From: Tetrahymena thermophila SB210
Taxonomy: Eukaryota > Ciliophora > Oligohymenophorea > Hymenostomatida > Tetrahymenidae
DNA length: 64,000 bases
Assembly: GCF_000189635.1 (NCBI RefSeq)
Contig: NW_002476559.1
Location: forward strand, 1,798,001 to 1,862,000
Direction of reading: 5' to 3'
The first letter of the stretch is position 1. Each line of letters starts with the position of its first letter. The notes beneath the pieces were generated by a model. The model was not told the DNA's origin. It searched no databases and worked only from the letters and a program-made list of their open reading frames with translations. Below are positions 1-14,100 of the stretch, piece by piece. Position numbers and translations under genes: made by a program.

Positions 1-130
1 AAATTCAGCTATCCAAAAATAGAAAGAGGCTGACATCGCTGCAGAGCAAGCAAATAACCACATAGAAGATAAAAGCCAAAAAAAATCTAAAAAAGAATCA
101 AAGAAAAAATACTTTAAGCAAAAGATTTGA
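1..130 (+). CDS. 3' end of an unidentified lysine-rich protein (5' partial)
   Basis: The frame starting at base 2 is open from the window edge to TGA at 128-130, giving 42 residues. The tail is strongly basic, with clusters KKSKKE and SKKKYFKQKI, preceded by an EADIAAEQ segment that could be helical. TAG is used once as glutamine. Base composition drops to nearly pure A/T right after the stop, which supports this as the true end. No domain is recognisable in so short a piece; a basic tail could be a nuclear or RNA-binding extension, but that is a guess. Confidence 0.6.
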
Positions 131-2887
131 GTAATAAATCAATAAATGAGATTCAATAAATAAATAAATTTATTTATAAACTAATAAAATCTAAAATTAA
201 AAAAAATTTTATCAAATTTATTTTATTTTATATTTATTTGTCTTGGTAAATATATTTTATTGGATAGGTTTAATATAAATTTTAAATATTTACATAATCA
301 TTTAAAATATTATTCTTATTTCTTATAAGCTGATTTGACTTAAAAAGAGTAATATATATAAATAAATAAATTTTTCATTCTTAAATTCTTCAAAGATTCT
401 TCCTTAAATTAGATTTGATTAATCAAAAAGTATTAAAATTTAAATTAAATAACAATATTTAAACAACTATAAATAAATATCTTTTTAATTACAAGGGTAA
501 AAAATTGGTTAATATTTACTTTCTTTAAGATATTTCCTAATGTAGCTTTTTCATTCGCTAACCCAATCTATTGTTTTTATTTTTTCTAATAAAAATTAGG
601 TTTGATAATTTATAAAAAGATGATCACAATATATATATTTACCTATAAATAAAGAGGATCTACATCAACTTTAAATAATTTAACAAATAAATATGTAGTA
701 TTTAAAGAAATCAATATTCTTTTATTTCTTTTATTTGAAGACACACTAATTTTGTTGATTTTCTATACATATTTCTGATCAGACTTGTTTAAAAAGAATA
801 ACTAAAACCTGCTTAGCTTAAGAATTAATAAATAAATAAATAAATAAAAATAAATATTTAAATTATTAGCTCTATAATAATATAATTTTACTTTATGTAA
901 TAAATTACAAGCTTATTTAATTACTTAAATTTCAATAAATTTGAAATCAGTTATTCTACGGAACTAATAATACTGAATCCTAATCTTTAAATATTAAATT
1001 ATTCATTTAAATTTGTATAAATAAATTTGTATTAAACCTTATTTTCAGACTAAGTGAGCTAAGAAATTAAGCATTCAAAATATCTTAAAAATATTATTTC
1101 TTAAAATAACCTCTTCACATAATTAGTTAATTTAAAATATGGTTAAACATTATAATTAATTTAGAGAGAAAGATCATTTAAATTCTTTTAAATTTAATAA
1201 AATATAAATTTTTACTATTGGTTTCCAATATGTAAGAACTATAAATTTGGCATTTATGAAACAATATAACATTGACTATCTACTATACTTTCAATTGTCG
1301 GCTCAAAGTTATTCTATCTTTAATTAAATTTAAATAAAATTATTAAAAACTTAATTAATTTAAAGTTTTTACCCAACATCTAAATAGAATAATTTTAAAT
1401 TCCTAAAACCTAAAAGCGAAGTGTTCAAAATCTTAAATCCGTAATTATCCATTCCACATTTGCTTTATTAAGATTTAAATAATTAAAAAATGTATTTATT
1501 TATTTATTTATTTATTTATTTATTTTAAGAATATATTATGAATACTTTAAGTTCAGTTTTAATGATTATAAAGACATGAAATTGTAAAGGAGTAAACTTA
1601 TTTCCTAAACACCTTCTTGCTTAAGTGGGTTATCTCTTTTGATATTTATTTAAAGCATAAATAAATAAATAAAAAATTTTAAGTAAAGTAAGCAAATAAG
1701 TACTTTAAATTTAATGAAAAATATTCTATTTATGACAGTTTAGATAGGTATTAATTGATATATTAAGCTCCTATATAATTTATTCCTGTTTTTCTTAAAA
1801 ATAATAATTTTTTATTGAGAAATTAAATTTAATTTCTGTTTTTTTTACTGCAAACCCAAAGATAATTATTTTATCTAGCTTAGTAAGCATAAACTTGGAA
1901 GAAGATCTTTTAAATCAAGAATCTCTATCTAATTTTTTCTATAAACCAATTAATTATAAATTGATGCTAAAAATATTTGTTAATTTTACTTGAATTGTAA
2001 ATTTAGAAATTAAATTTTTTTGTTTCTTCTCAAAAGTTCTGCTACCAATTTTATGGTAGGTCTTCCTAATGAATAAGGTCTTTTATTAATTAATTTTATT
2101 ATGAATTTTTATAAACTTTTCAATCAGCTTACGGAAAATTAATAGTAAGATCTATTATATTTGTTAGCTGATCTATTTGTGTTATTTACTATAGAGCAAC
2201 GAATTGTTAAATTTTATTACTTAAAAATAAATTAAAAAAGTATTTTTAATAGTTTAATTAATATTAATGTCAAACTTTATTAGATCTAATCTTAGCTTTT
2301 CTAAGTTATCATACTAAACATCCTAGACATAATTTTATTTAATATTATTTTAATTTCACTTCAAAAAATCATTTTCTTTACTTTTGATTTGCATTTATTA
2401 TCGTTTGGGAGTGTGTTTAGCATTAAATTTTTATCAAAATAAAAAATTTACAGCTTATTTAAAGTTATTTAATTAGTTATTTATTTATATTAATTTTAAT
2501 TTCTTTTAAAATTCTCAAAATTTTTAAACTCAAATTTTAGAATTAAATTTTTATAAGTTAACAAAAGTATTTTCTGTATTCTAAAAACTACATTTTATTA
2601 TTTAATTATTTTAAGAAGTTTTAAATAAAATAATTAAGCAAATTTAACTAAATATTAAATGAAATAAAAATTAGTTTTTATTGCATAAAATATATTAATT
2701 ATTAATTGAATTGAAGGATTAATCATTTTTGAAAATTTTTTAGATAAAACATTTTTAGCTCAAATTTTTTGTAGCATTTCATGCTCTAATTAAAAAACCA
2801 ACAGAAATTAATTAATAAATTAATCGAAAATATCTTTAATTATTTATTAGAATAAAAAATTTGTGATTGAAATATTAACAGATAGAT
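131..2887. other. AT-rich intergenic spacer
   Basis: About 2.75 kb of nearly pure A/T between two + strand genes. Only simple repeats stand out, chiefly the TTTA run near 1493-1526. No ORF with coding-like codon use, RNA gene or mobile element was seen. The promoter of the nuclease-fold gene must lie in its right part. Confidence 0.6.
1493..1526. repeat. (ATTT)n simple repeat
   Basis: About eight tandem copies of the tetranucleotide ATTT in the spacer. This motif recurs in nearly every spacer and many introns of the window. Confidence 0.9.
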
Positions 2888-4555
2888 ATGAATATTAATT
2901 TACTCAAATGCTTAAAAGAATAGGAAGAATATGATAATATTCTCAAGAAAAACTTTTCAGGGAATCTTTGCCCTTCAGACTACAAGCAAGTAACTTCAGT
3001 GTTTTACTAGCTGAAAAATGAAAATAAATCTAAAGATTCTAAATTATAAAGATTTCATAGTGACTTGAAACAATTAAAAATATTGACTATAAACATTGCA
3101 GAATTTTCTGAATAAAGAGTCGGGCTGGCTCAATTAGAAAAGATAATTTAGTCTGAAGAAGTAAAGGGAGAAGTAGATATTATATGTTTAACTGAAATTC
3201 TAGCTGAGACATGGAATTAGTTTGTAACTGAGCGAATTTTCGAAAATAAAAAACCTGAAAAGATGTCAGTAATTAACATTAATGGAGTAAATTACGAATG
3301 CTTTATTAACTTCTCTAAGCAATTATCTTAAAGAAGTAAGGGAAAAACTAAATTGAGGAGCTTAGAAAATAATAATATTGCTGGCTGTGCAGTTTTGATT
3401 AGCACTAAATTTAAAGAGAGACCTCATACAGTTATGTTTGATATAAATCCCACTTTTGAATAGTAGGAATAGTTTGCAATAGATGAAGAAAATTATCTTT
3501 GTTTGGATTAAGAGGGACGAATAGTTACTCTTCTTTTCAATAAATTTTGTTTAATAAGCATTTATGCTCCTAAAGACTCCATAAAATACTAAGAGCAATT
3601 TGATATTTGGTAATAATACTTCATAAACTACATATAAAGTCTCTAAAAAGAATTAGATAAGGATTATACTTTCATTTTAACAGGAGATTTCAACATCTAA
3701 AGATCGCATTAAACCTACTAAAATTTAGTACAAATTTGCGTATTAGAAGAAGTGAAAGGGATATCACATTCCTTCTACAAATAAAATAGCTAAGATAAAC
3801 TTTAAATAGATTACACATTCGTATCAGCAAATAACAAGCTATTCAAAAGCATGAAAACTGAGCTTGTGTAATCCTTTGACCACTTATTAGAATTAACCAA
3901 ATATCACATACCATTCTAAACAATATTCTAACATGAAATACAAGCCTAAAATCTCAAAAACCCTAAAACTAATAAAATCAAATAAGACGAGGATAGTGAA
4001 GAATCAGAAGATGATATTTAATATTTAACTTCAATGTAATTAATTAATTAAATCTAATTTCATTTAAAATATTTAATTTAAATCATTTATTTTTTGTCAT
4101 TAAATAGAAATAACAAAATCAAAGCTGCTTAATCCTAAATAAGCAATATCAAAGAAGAACCTTAATCCTAAGAAGTAAATTAAGAATAAGATGAATTTAG
4201 CTTTTTGTAATTATTTTTTTATTTTATCTATTTATTTACTTACTTTCTTTCTTATTTTCTTATTTTTTTACTTACTTACTTACTTATTTTTTGCTAAAAT
4301 ATATTTAATATTAAAAGGAACTAGAGATTATCAGAGCTGAACTTAGAAAATTAAAATATTAATTAGAGCAACGATAGTCAGATTCAAATCAAAGTAGTAC
4401 AAGATTAAATAATAGATTAAAATGAAACAAAATAAGTGTAATATAATAATTAAAATAATTTGAGCCCAAAAAAACAAAAATCTCATGGAATTCACAAGTA
4501 ATTTTAAATTCCTTCTACTATTAAAACTTATAAATCAAGTGAAAGCCAATAGTGA
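2888..4555 (+). CDS. Endonuclease/exonuclease/phosphatase (EEP)-fold protein
   Basis: Exons 2888-4035, 4108-4206 and 4318-4555 give 494 residues ending at TGA. The first half carries the EEP (exonuclease III/DNase I-like) signature in order: LTINIAE strand, the metal-binding Glu in ICLTE (about residue 103), LISIYAP, LTGDFNIQ (GDFN at about 266-269), IDYTFVS (about 307), and the terminal SFDHL (about 329-333) carrying the catalytic Asp-His pair. These residues act together in phosphodiester hydrolysis in the family. The last roughly 120 residues are Q, N, S and K rich and look disordered. Which branch it belongs to (AP endonuclease, deadenylase or other) cannot be told by eye; no reverse transcriptase is near, so a LINE origin is unlikely. 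The first intron (72 bp) is a multiple of three and lacks TGA, so its removal is inferred from base composition. The gene is convergent with the golgin gene. Confidence 0.75.
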
Positions 4556-5110
4556 ATCAGTGAGTGAATGAGCGATCAATTGATTACAAAATAATAAATT
4601 TTATATTAATTTAAATAATAATTAATGAGCTTATTTATATTTTTATTTATGTATTCATTTATACATATTTAAGTATGGATGAATTTATACAATACTTGCA
4701 TTTATCAATTGATTATTTATTTATTTATTTAGATATTTATAATAAATTTTTTAAAAAATGATTTTATTTTTTTGTCTCATTTTTACAATAAAATCTATAA
4801 TTCAACAAATAAAAATTATTTTTATATTATTAATTTAAATAATAATTTATAAAATTATTTATTTATCTATCTATTAATTTATGTACATGTAGGTATGCAT
4901 GAATTTATGTAATATTTACAGTTATTAATTAATTAATTAGTTGGTTAGCTATTTATTTATATTGATATTTATTTTAGTTATTTATATATTTTTTTTTAAA
5001 AAGGGTTTTGCTCATTTTTCTAATGTATTTTGTACTCAACAAAGTTTATTATTTTTATAAAATCAATGTAGTAAATTTTATTTATTTATTTTTTTCAAAG
5101 CTGTTTTTAC
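4556..5110. other. Spacer between convergent genes
   Basis: A 555-bp AT-rich stretch between two gene 3' ends. It holds short TTTA runs and must contain both polyadenylation regions. Nothing else is seen. Confidence 0.6.
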
Positions 5111-8100
5111 TCAAAACCAACTTTTCTTTTTTGTTTTTGATCTGGCTGAAATAATATTATCTTTTTCAGGTTCGCTGAATTCTAGTAAGTTAAGCATAAC
5201 ATTCAGATATTACGTAGCTTCTTGGTTTTGGCTTTCTGTTTTGCTCTTCAGTTATCTATTTATGAAAAAATATTTTATTTTTTAGTTTAAGATTTTTTTA
5301 TTTACATGATATTTAAGAATTTAGGGAGGATTGTCTTGAGAGTTTGTTTGATAATCCTAGAGCCTTCGTCTATGTTTTAGGATTAAAGCTGCTTAATTTC
5401 TTGTTTTAATAAACTTATTTGGCTTTGAACTCTCTCTTGCTCGTTTTCGAAATCTCTTATTTCCATTTAAAGTCTCTCATTTTCTAGCTCTAACTAGTCT
5501 CTTTCATAAGTGAGGTCTTAAACTTAGTATTTTAATTCTCTTACTTCGTCTTTAAGTTGCTAAATTAAAATAAAATAAATATTTTTATTGCTTTTATTTA
5601 AAGTAATTTTACTTGTAGATTTTTAGCAGATTTTTTAGGGGAAGCTGATGGAGAGGAAGGCTGCTGTATTTACTGCTCCTTAGGGGAATGAGGGTTTATA
5701 TCGATTCTTGACACATCTGGGTCTTTTTCATTTATGTCTTGGACAATTGACCTTTTTAGAAGCTTTTAGACATTTTGAAGTTCTTAAAGCTTTTAGTTTA
5801 AGAATGCAATTTGCTCATCTTTTTCTTCCAGCTTTGCTTGAAGTTTTTCTATCCTTTCATTATCTAAAGTTCTGTTGGAAGTAGATTTGTGAATCTTTTC
5901 CATCAACAATCTGAGATTTTAAGAAATAGAATTTGAGCAGAAAGATTGATTCTTTTCTATATCGTTTAGCTCTTCGTTGCAATCCATATCCCAAACAATC
6001 TTCTCCATAGCTTAATCAATTTTTTGTAAGACTGCAAAGCCTTCTTCGACACTCAAATTACTGTTATATGGCTAGTTATTTTAAACGTTAGTTTCTTCAT
6101 CCTGCTAGTTATTAGCATTAAAGTTCAATCCCTACAGGATATTCGATTGCATACTGTTAGAGTTGCGGATATTAGAGTTTTATTAATTGTTTTATTAAGA
6201 TCCAGATGCTTAAGCAAAGCCTCTTCCTAAAGTATTGCTTGCATTTATGTCATTCACATTGACAACTATTTCGGCTGAAGTGTGCACTGATCCTCTGTGA
6301 GCATCTTCTTAATGAATGTAATCTTCAAACTAATTTTCTTCAAATTGACTTCCTTCCTGCTCTAAGAAACTAATATTTCTGATTTTCACATTCTAATTCT
6401 ACAGCTGATTGGGGATATGTTGTTGTTATTGTTATCTGTTATTATTATTTCCTTCAGTGCTGTAAACTGTATATTCTTACTAAGAGCTTAACTTGTCTGC
6501 ATACTATTGCAAGAATCTGATCTCATTTTCTTTTTCAATAAGCTTATTCTTAACATTATTAAACTCAATAAGTAGGTTATGGTATTGCTATTCTTATTGC
6601 TCTTTTTATTATATGAATTCCAAGATATTCTATTCGTTTTTCACAATTTACTCATTTTATTTTGATATTTATTCTTGCAATATCTGCACCTGTAGCTCAA
6701 TATCTGTATTTTATGTTTACAAATCTTGTGCAGGTTTCGATGCAGATTAGCTAGCAGTATTTTGACCTGAGACGGGATTAGTTTATTGTAAAGTAACACT
6801 GTTGTCAGCATAATATGAGTATTCTTCCTTCAGTTTGTCATTTTCTTCCTTCAATCTTTAGTTTTCTTGAATCAATCTTTAATTTTAAGAAATCAAAATT
6901 TAGTAATGATCTTTTTCTGCAGATGTTTCTTAGTTATTTTCTCTTCTTTGCATAGGAGCTTCGGCTTAAACTTTGAGCTTTATTTCTTCGTTTAGGAGGT
7001 TGCACTTTTCTTTTTCTTAATTAAGCAAGGACTGCAGATTTTCAATTTCCTTTTTATATTATAATATAATTTTGTCTTGATCTTCTCTGTAAGATTCTAC
7101 TTTCTTTGCTCTGCCAAGTGACATAGTCGGTGATATATCATTGTCACTTCTTAAAGTAGCTGTGTTATGGTCATTAATTGAGTGTGTTGATTGGATAAGC
7201 TCTTATGATTTCTTAAGAACTTAAATCTCGTCTATCTTTTTATGAAGATACTTTTCTTATTATAAAAGTTAATTTTGCAAATCTTAGTTAAGCTGTTTTT
7301 CTTGCTCAATATTTTGCTTCAATTCTTAAACTTATTTATCATTTTATGTAATTAGTTGCTTTTGTTCTTCTAAATTTAATTTATATTAAGTAAGTTCGTC
7401 TTGCAACTTAGAAATTTGTTCATCTTTTTGTTTGATTTCTACTTCATGCTTTGATTATAAGTCCTTTTAGGTGTCAATCAATTTTTGTTAGAATTCTTAT
7501 TGATACTGCTTCTTTAAATGAGCAGATTCTTAAGCATGAGTGCTTTTAATCAATTTAAGCTAATCTTCGTGCTAGGCTTAAAAGTTTTCATATTTTTGTT
7601 AAACAATTTAGTAATCTTCTTTGCAATGAGTAATTTCTTTTTGCAAGTTGGCTTTCTCAAATTTTTCTTTCTGTATTTCATGTTAAAGATCAAGGTATTT
7701 TTGATTAATTTATTTAATTAAATTGTTAAGTTGCTCTACTTCTGTTTACAAATCCTCAATTTTAGTGTTTTACTGATTGCTATTTTCATTCTATAGAGAA
7801 ATTTGTTGTTTCAAATTACTTTATTCTTTTAAACTTTCTTCAAGCTTAGCATTTGTCTGATCTAACTAAGCCTTGAATTTACTTATTTTCTCTTAGTATT
7901 CGCTCTTTTACTCATTGAATTCAGTTTCTTTTTAAGTTAAACTGCTAATTTCATCATTTTATTAAGAAATTTATTACAAAAGTTGATCTTTTTCTTTTTC
8001 TAAAATAGATTTTTCATGCTGGAATGATAGCTTTAATTAGTTTTGTTATTCTTTTTATTCTTCAAGTTAACTTTCTTTAAGTGTAATTGATTCTTCTAAT

Positions 8101-11100
8101 CTAGCCTTTTCTTATTAATTTTTAGCATTTAATTAAGATATTTTTGTATTTGCCTCATGCAATTAGTTATTCAGCTCAGTGTTTTGATTAACAAGATCGA
8201 CTATTTTTTATTCTCTTTAAAGTATTTAGCTATCAGCATCTGACTGGGATTTTTATTGATATTATTTGATCTAATCTTGAAGCATTTGAATGTTATTATT
8301 TGATGCAATAACTTAAGAGTTTAATTATTCTCTAATAATGTTAATTTCTTCTTAAGAAGAGCTACTTAAATCTGCCAAATTTTGACGTAAATTAGCAATT
8401 TCGGTTTGGTGCTTTTCTAATTTTTCCTATAATTACAAAACCTTTCTGTTTTCTTCGTTTAATTATTAATTTAATGTTTCTTCTTTGTTTTTGAAATCCT
8501 TCTCTTTTCTCTCTTTTTCTAGAGTGACTTCGTTAAGCATTTTGGAGATTTCATTCTTCTCATTCTAATTTATATCAATTTTATTTTGTAATTAGTTTAC
8601 ATTTTCTTATAATTCATCTTTATCATATTTAATTTAATTAAGCTATTGTTCTAACTTTTAAATTTCTTCTGCCTTGCTCTGGTCGCTTTATGAAATTTTA
8701 GTTCTTTCTTGTCTTAATTCATTTATGATATCTTTATGAGAAGCTATTTAGGCTCTGAGCATGCTCATTTCCTCTTCTCTTTATTTCTCAATATTTAATT
8801 CTAAATTATTTTTTTCTTTTTCTAAATGTTCTATTTAATCCTTTAAAATTTATATTTCCCTTTCTTTTTCTTTCTTAAGAGTATCATTTTGTTCATGCAA
8901 TTATTATTTAATTGAATTGAATTCGCTTTCTTATTCTTATTTTGCTAATACTTCCTTCTATAGATCTGAATTAAATTACTCTCTTTCTTGATTCAACTGT
9001 TCAGTTAATTCGTTAATTTTATCAATTTACTCATAAACTAAGTTGTTAAGATCTTTAATATTTATTCTTAAATCATCTATAGTTTTTTCGTTCTATGAAA
9101 TAGTTTCATTAAGCTATTTCTCTTTATTTCTAGCCTAAATTAGCTATTAATTGCATTGGTTTATTTAATCTTCATATTAATTTTATGATTATAAGAATTA
9201 TTGGTTTAATGATTCCAATTTTTACTCATATTCTTCAATTTTTTTCTGCTAATTCCTTTTTTAATCAGAGTTTTACTCTAGCTTTTCTTTACTTTTACTT
9301 TCTGAAACTTATAGCTAGTTTTTGAGGTTTTAAATTTGCTCCTTGTGAGATTTAATTTATTCATCTATTAAAGCAAATTCTTGTTCTCTCACTTCCTGAT
9401 TTTGCTTAAGCAATTCATTTTCTGCTTCAACTTCATTTAATTGTTTCTCAAGAATTGCTATTTTCTATTACTTGAAAGTAATTTGCTTTTATAACTCACC
9501 AGCTTTTTCAAGGGAAGCATCAAGTTTTTAAGTGTATTCATCAATGATTTTTTACTAAATTTATAGCTGCTCCTAAGAAATATTCTAAGAAATGTTATCT
9601 TCAACTAGATTTTAGATTTTCTCTTCATACTCCTAGATTTTTTCTTCTAATTATTGAATCTTTTCTTCTAATAATTATGAGTTTTCTTCTTTTTGCCAGA
9701 TATCGTCTTACAATTAATGTATTTTCTCTTCATGTTACAATAATTTTCCTTCTAATTATTTAATTTCTTCTATTTTTAATTGAATTATTTCTTCTTTTGA
9801 TTCAAGGATTTCTTCTTTTTATTGTAAATCCTGTTTGAGTTGTTCCATGCTCTACTCGAGGAAGATTATTTTTTCTTCGTTTCTTGCTGTTATTATAAAC
9901 TACTTCTATAGATCCTATTAGAGCCTTTCTGTTTCTTCTTTTAAATTAGAATTATCAACTAAAATAGTATTCTTCTCCTCAAGATAATTCTTTAACTGTT
10001 CTTGTTTGTGTTAAGCTTATTCACTTAGTTAAACTGTCTGTTGATTTAACATTTTTTAGCTCTCCTCAAAGTCAGATTTTTATTAACTCAACTCCTATTA
10101 TAATTTTTCATTTTCTATCAAAAGACTATCAATTTATTTTTATTAATCAGCTTAAATTTATTAAAACTTTTCTAATTCTTTATCCTAATTGACGAAAGTT
10201 TGTTTATTTTTTTAAATTTCACTTAAAGTATTATAACTACTATTCAGCTATCTGTTTAGAATATCTATTTATCCCTAAAGATTAGTTATTTCATCAGTCA
10301 GACTCTCTGCCTATTCTTCTAAAACTTAGATTTTTTAGTCTTTCTCAATTTAAATAGATTAAATTTAAACATTCTTTTACTCTTCTTACGTTAAATCCTC
10401 TTTTAATCTTTGAATTTAGCTCAGTTAATCTCCAATTCTATTCTGTAAATCTTGAATATCTCTATCCTTTTCTTCAATTCTATTGTTTAGATCCTCAATT
10501 TAATTATCGAAATCGAAATTTTGTTTGCTTAAATCTTAAATCTATGAATTGAGCTACTAAATTTAATCTCTAAGCTAATCATTTTAATCAATTAAACTCT
10601 ACTTTTCTTGCTCTAAAGTATTTAATTGTTATTAGTCTTATTAATTTAACATATCTTCTTATTAATTACCAGATTAAGATAATTTTTATACTTCTTGCTT
10701 TAATTTTAAATTTTCTTTCTAAGCCTCTCTCAATTTACTTTCAGCTACATCAAGCTATTCATCCTTAGATTTATACTGATTTTCCATTTCTTATTTCATT
10801 TCTATGTACAAGTTCATCTATTGCTTCAAGTCTATGATTTCACTAGTCTTCTCTTTCAAATTCTTTTCAACATTATCTTCATCATCCTTCATTTTTTACA
10901 GCACACCATTGTACTCTTTAATCTGCTCTTAAAGTATCGAGCAATAATTTTCTTTATCAATCAAGGATTGTTGAACTTATCTCAGCTTATCTTAAACTTG
11001 TTTGTTTATTGTTTTTGATACTTGCAATTCGTCTTAGGTACCTTTGTATAACATCTCATATTCACTCTCTTTCTCAGCCTATTGCTCATACTATTATTAT

Positions 11101-14100
11101 ATTTCAGCAACCTAACTCTTGATCTGCTGCACTTGCTGCATCAATGCGGAGTTATCTTCTCTCAAGGAGCTATTTTCCTCATCTAATTCACTGTTTCTTT
11201 CTTTTAGTTACAAGCAGCTCTCCTCCAGTTTTCTTACTTCTTCAAGTATTCTTTAGTTTTCATTAATCAATTATTAATAATCTCTTGAGAACTATTCGTT
11301 TTCTTCTTTTAATTAATTGTATTTTTTTTGCCACTCTCTTTCAGGCGAATTGCTTAGAGAAGATTGATTCAACTAGTCTTCCTTTTTCGAGCTAAATCTC
11401 CTGGAGCTATTCATCCTCTCACTCTGCTATAATTGTTATTCTTGATCAAATATCACTCTAGATTAACGTTCTATCTGCTTTTAAAGTTTGGCAGATTTTA
11501 AATCGCTTTCAGCTTAAATTTTTTAGAATTCTCTCTGTAGCAAATTGAAGTCACTCAATACCTTCTCACACTCTTACTAAGCCTTCTCGTATTCCTATTA
11601 CCAGAATTAAATTTATTTAGAAGCACTGTGGACCTAATCACTAGTCTATCCTCTTTCATTTCTGAGTCTCTTGAGCTCCTCCAAATTTTCTTCAAGAACT
11701 TTCTGCATTTACTCTCTTTCATTCTCGAAATTGACCTTCTGCATCTCAATAAGCTCATCTTATCTCTAGACATTTTCTTCAATCTCGGAATTCAATTAAC
11801 TGACCTACTCTTGCAAGTACCTAATTTCCTATTGCTACTAGTTCACTTTATCTTTGAGCATTAAATTTTCTTAGTTCATCTCATCAATATACGAGTCCTT
11901 TGTCCTCAAATCAATTTGAAGTTTTTCTAAATCTCTTTCCTGTCCTTCAATTTGCATTCTAGCTAGTTCTAAATCAGAAGTTCCCTCATTGCTTTCGCTG
12001 CTATTTCTATCCTAATTCGATGAATTTTCATTGATCTAATCATGCTTTAACAAGTTATACTCCTCTTTTTCATTTTTAAGTAGATTTATTTCTTAATTTT
12101 AAGCTTAAAGTCTTGAATTCAAGCTTTAATTGCGCTAGGTCAGCTGCTGAATTTCATTTTAAAATTCTTCAACCTCTCTCCTAAGCAGTTCAATTTCCTT
12201 CTACTTCTTTTCATTAATTTTTTGAGATTCCAAGTATTTATTTTGTTACTACCTTATTTCCTCCTTTAACTCTATAATCTGTTCTTCATTTAAATCTTCA
12301 CTTTCATATTGCTTAAGCATTTATCTATCATCATAAGCTGTCCTCTTTTATTTACTTTAAATTTCATTTAAACTATCATTCAAAGATTAACTAGACTGCA
12401 GTTCAAATTGAAGTCTTTTAATAGTCATATCCTTTTCATTCAATTTATTTTTCTAATTCTAAATTTGCTAATCCAATTTTTCTAACTTTCCAGCAAACGA
12501 CCTCTTTTCATCCTCTATCTCCTAAAATAAAATAAAAAATTTAACATCAAACAAAAAGCATAAAATTTACCTTCTACTTTTGTTGCAAAGATTCTTATTG
12601 AAGTCTGAACTTTTGCTAGAGCTGTGATAGCTCTTTTTGTGTGTCTAAGTTATTTTATTCTATTTAAAGTTTTTCATCAAAGACTTGATTCAATTTAATT
12701 TAAGTTTTATTCAATTTTTCTTCGTATTCATTAATTATTTTTTGATAATCCATGTTGTTCTTAGAATTTTCATCGAGTTGCTGATTAGAAAGAAGCTCTT
12801 ATTACTTAAGTTTGCTGTAGATACCTTCATAGTTACTTTAAATTTCTTTAAGCTTAAAATTCAACTAACTAATTGTTTCTCTTTATTAATCGATATTTAT
12901 TTAACTCTTGTCAATTTATTTAATTAAGTCTTTGTTCTCCAATTGAACTTCTTGCATTTGCATAAGAAGCTATTAATTTTGTTTAAGTAACTCCTAGTTT
13001 TACTTTTACAAATCTCTAATTTATTTTTGCTATTCAGCAGCTTCTATCGCTAAATGTTTTCCCTCTGAATTTTTATGTGAGTCAGACGAACCAAGAATTC
13101 TTGCTTCTTTAAAAGCACGAGTGACTTCTGAATTCTATTTAGCGAGTTCAGCATTTGCTTTAGAAAGTTCTTAATTTTGTTTTGAAAGTTCTGAAATTTA
13201 ATTTGCCAATTCTGAATTCTGTCTAATCTTCTCATCATTTGATCTTTGAAGCTCTGAATTAAGCTTTGAAACTTCCTTGAAAGCCTTTGACAAGTCTTTC
13301 TTCTCTGTGTAAAGCTTTTTATTTTTTTGTTCCAAATCAGCCTAGTTTTACTGTAATTCGCTCATTCTTTTCTTAATCACAGTCAAATCTTAATTAAGCT
13401 CTTCTGTATTAGAAGAATACTGATCTTTATTATTCTATTACTGCTGCTATTGCTGGTTGATTAATTTATTCTTGAGATCATTAATAATCTAATTTAAATT
13501 CTCAACTTGCTCATCAGATTGAGAATACTTTTTCAGCTGAGTAATAGCTTGCTATTGATCTGAAATCATTTTTTACATTTTCTTCCTTTCGTCCTTACTC
13601 TTTTCATATTTAGATTTTACCTCTTTATAGTTTCTTTGCATTTCTTGGATCTTCTGTTCAATGATATCTCTTTCTCTAACTACTTCATTGAATTATACTT
13701 ATTACTGCTAGTACTTTGAGAACAGCTAACTATACTGTGAAGAGTTATCATCATTGTATTTCGATTACTTTTATTGTAATTATAAATAAAAAATATATAT
13801 CTTAAGCTAAATTTTACTTAGCTTGATTTATCTTTCTATCTGAAAATATCTAATTAATCTCTCAATTATTCTATTCTTTCTCTTTATCTGCCATTTTCTT
13901 CTTATAAATCAGAGTTTATGCTTTATTCTCTAAATAAAAAAGTAAGAATTTATGATATTATTTTTCCAAAAGAAGATAAATAAAATAATCAATTAAATTT
14001 AAAATTACTATTAGAGCAAGCTCTTTAAGTTTTATAATTATGAATCAAGCTGCTTTATAATTTCAGATTTTTAACTATTTTCGCTTATTAAATTATTTTA

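Noticed and set aside
2888-4555. LINE-type endonuclease origin for the EEP-fold gene
   Set aside because: No reverse transcriptase, poly-A tail or target-site repeat was seen nearby, and the gene has spliceosomal introns.
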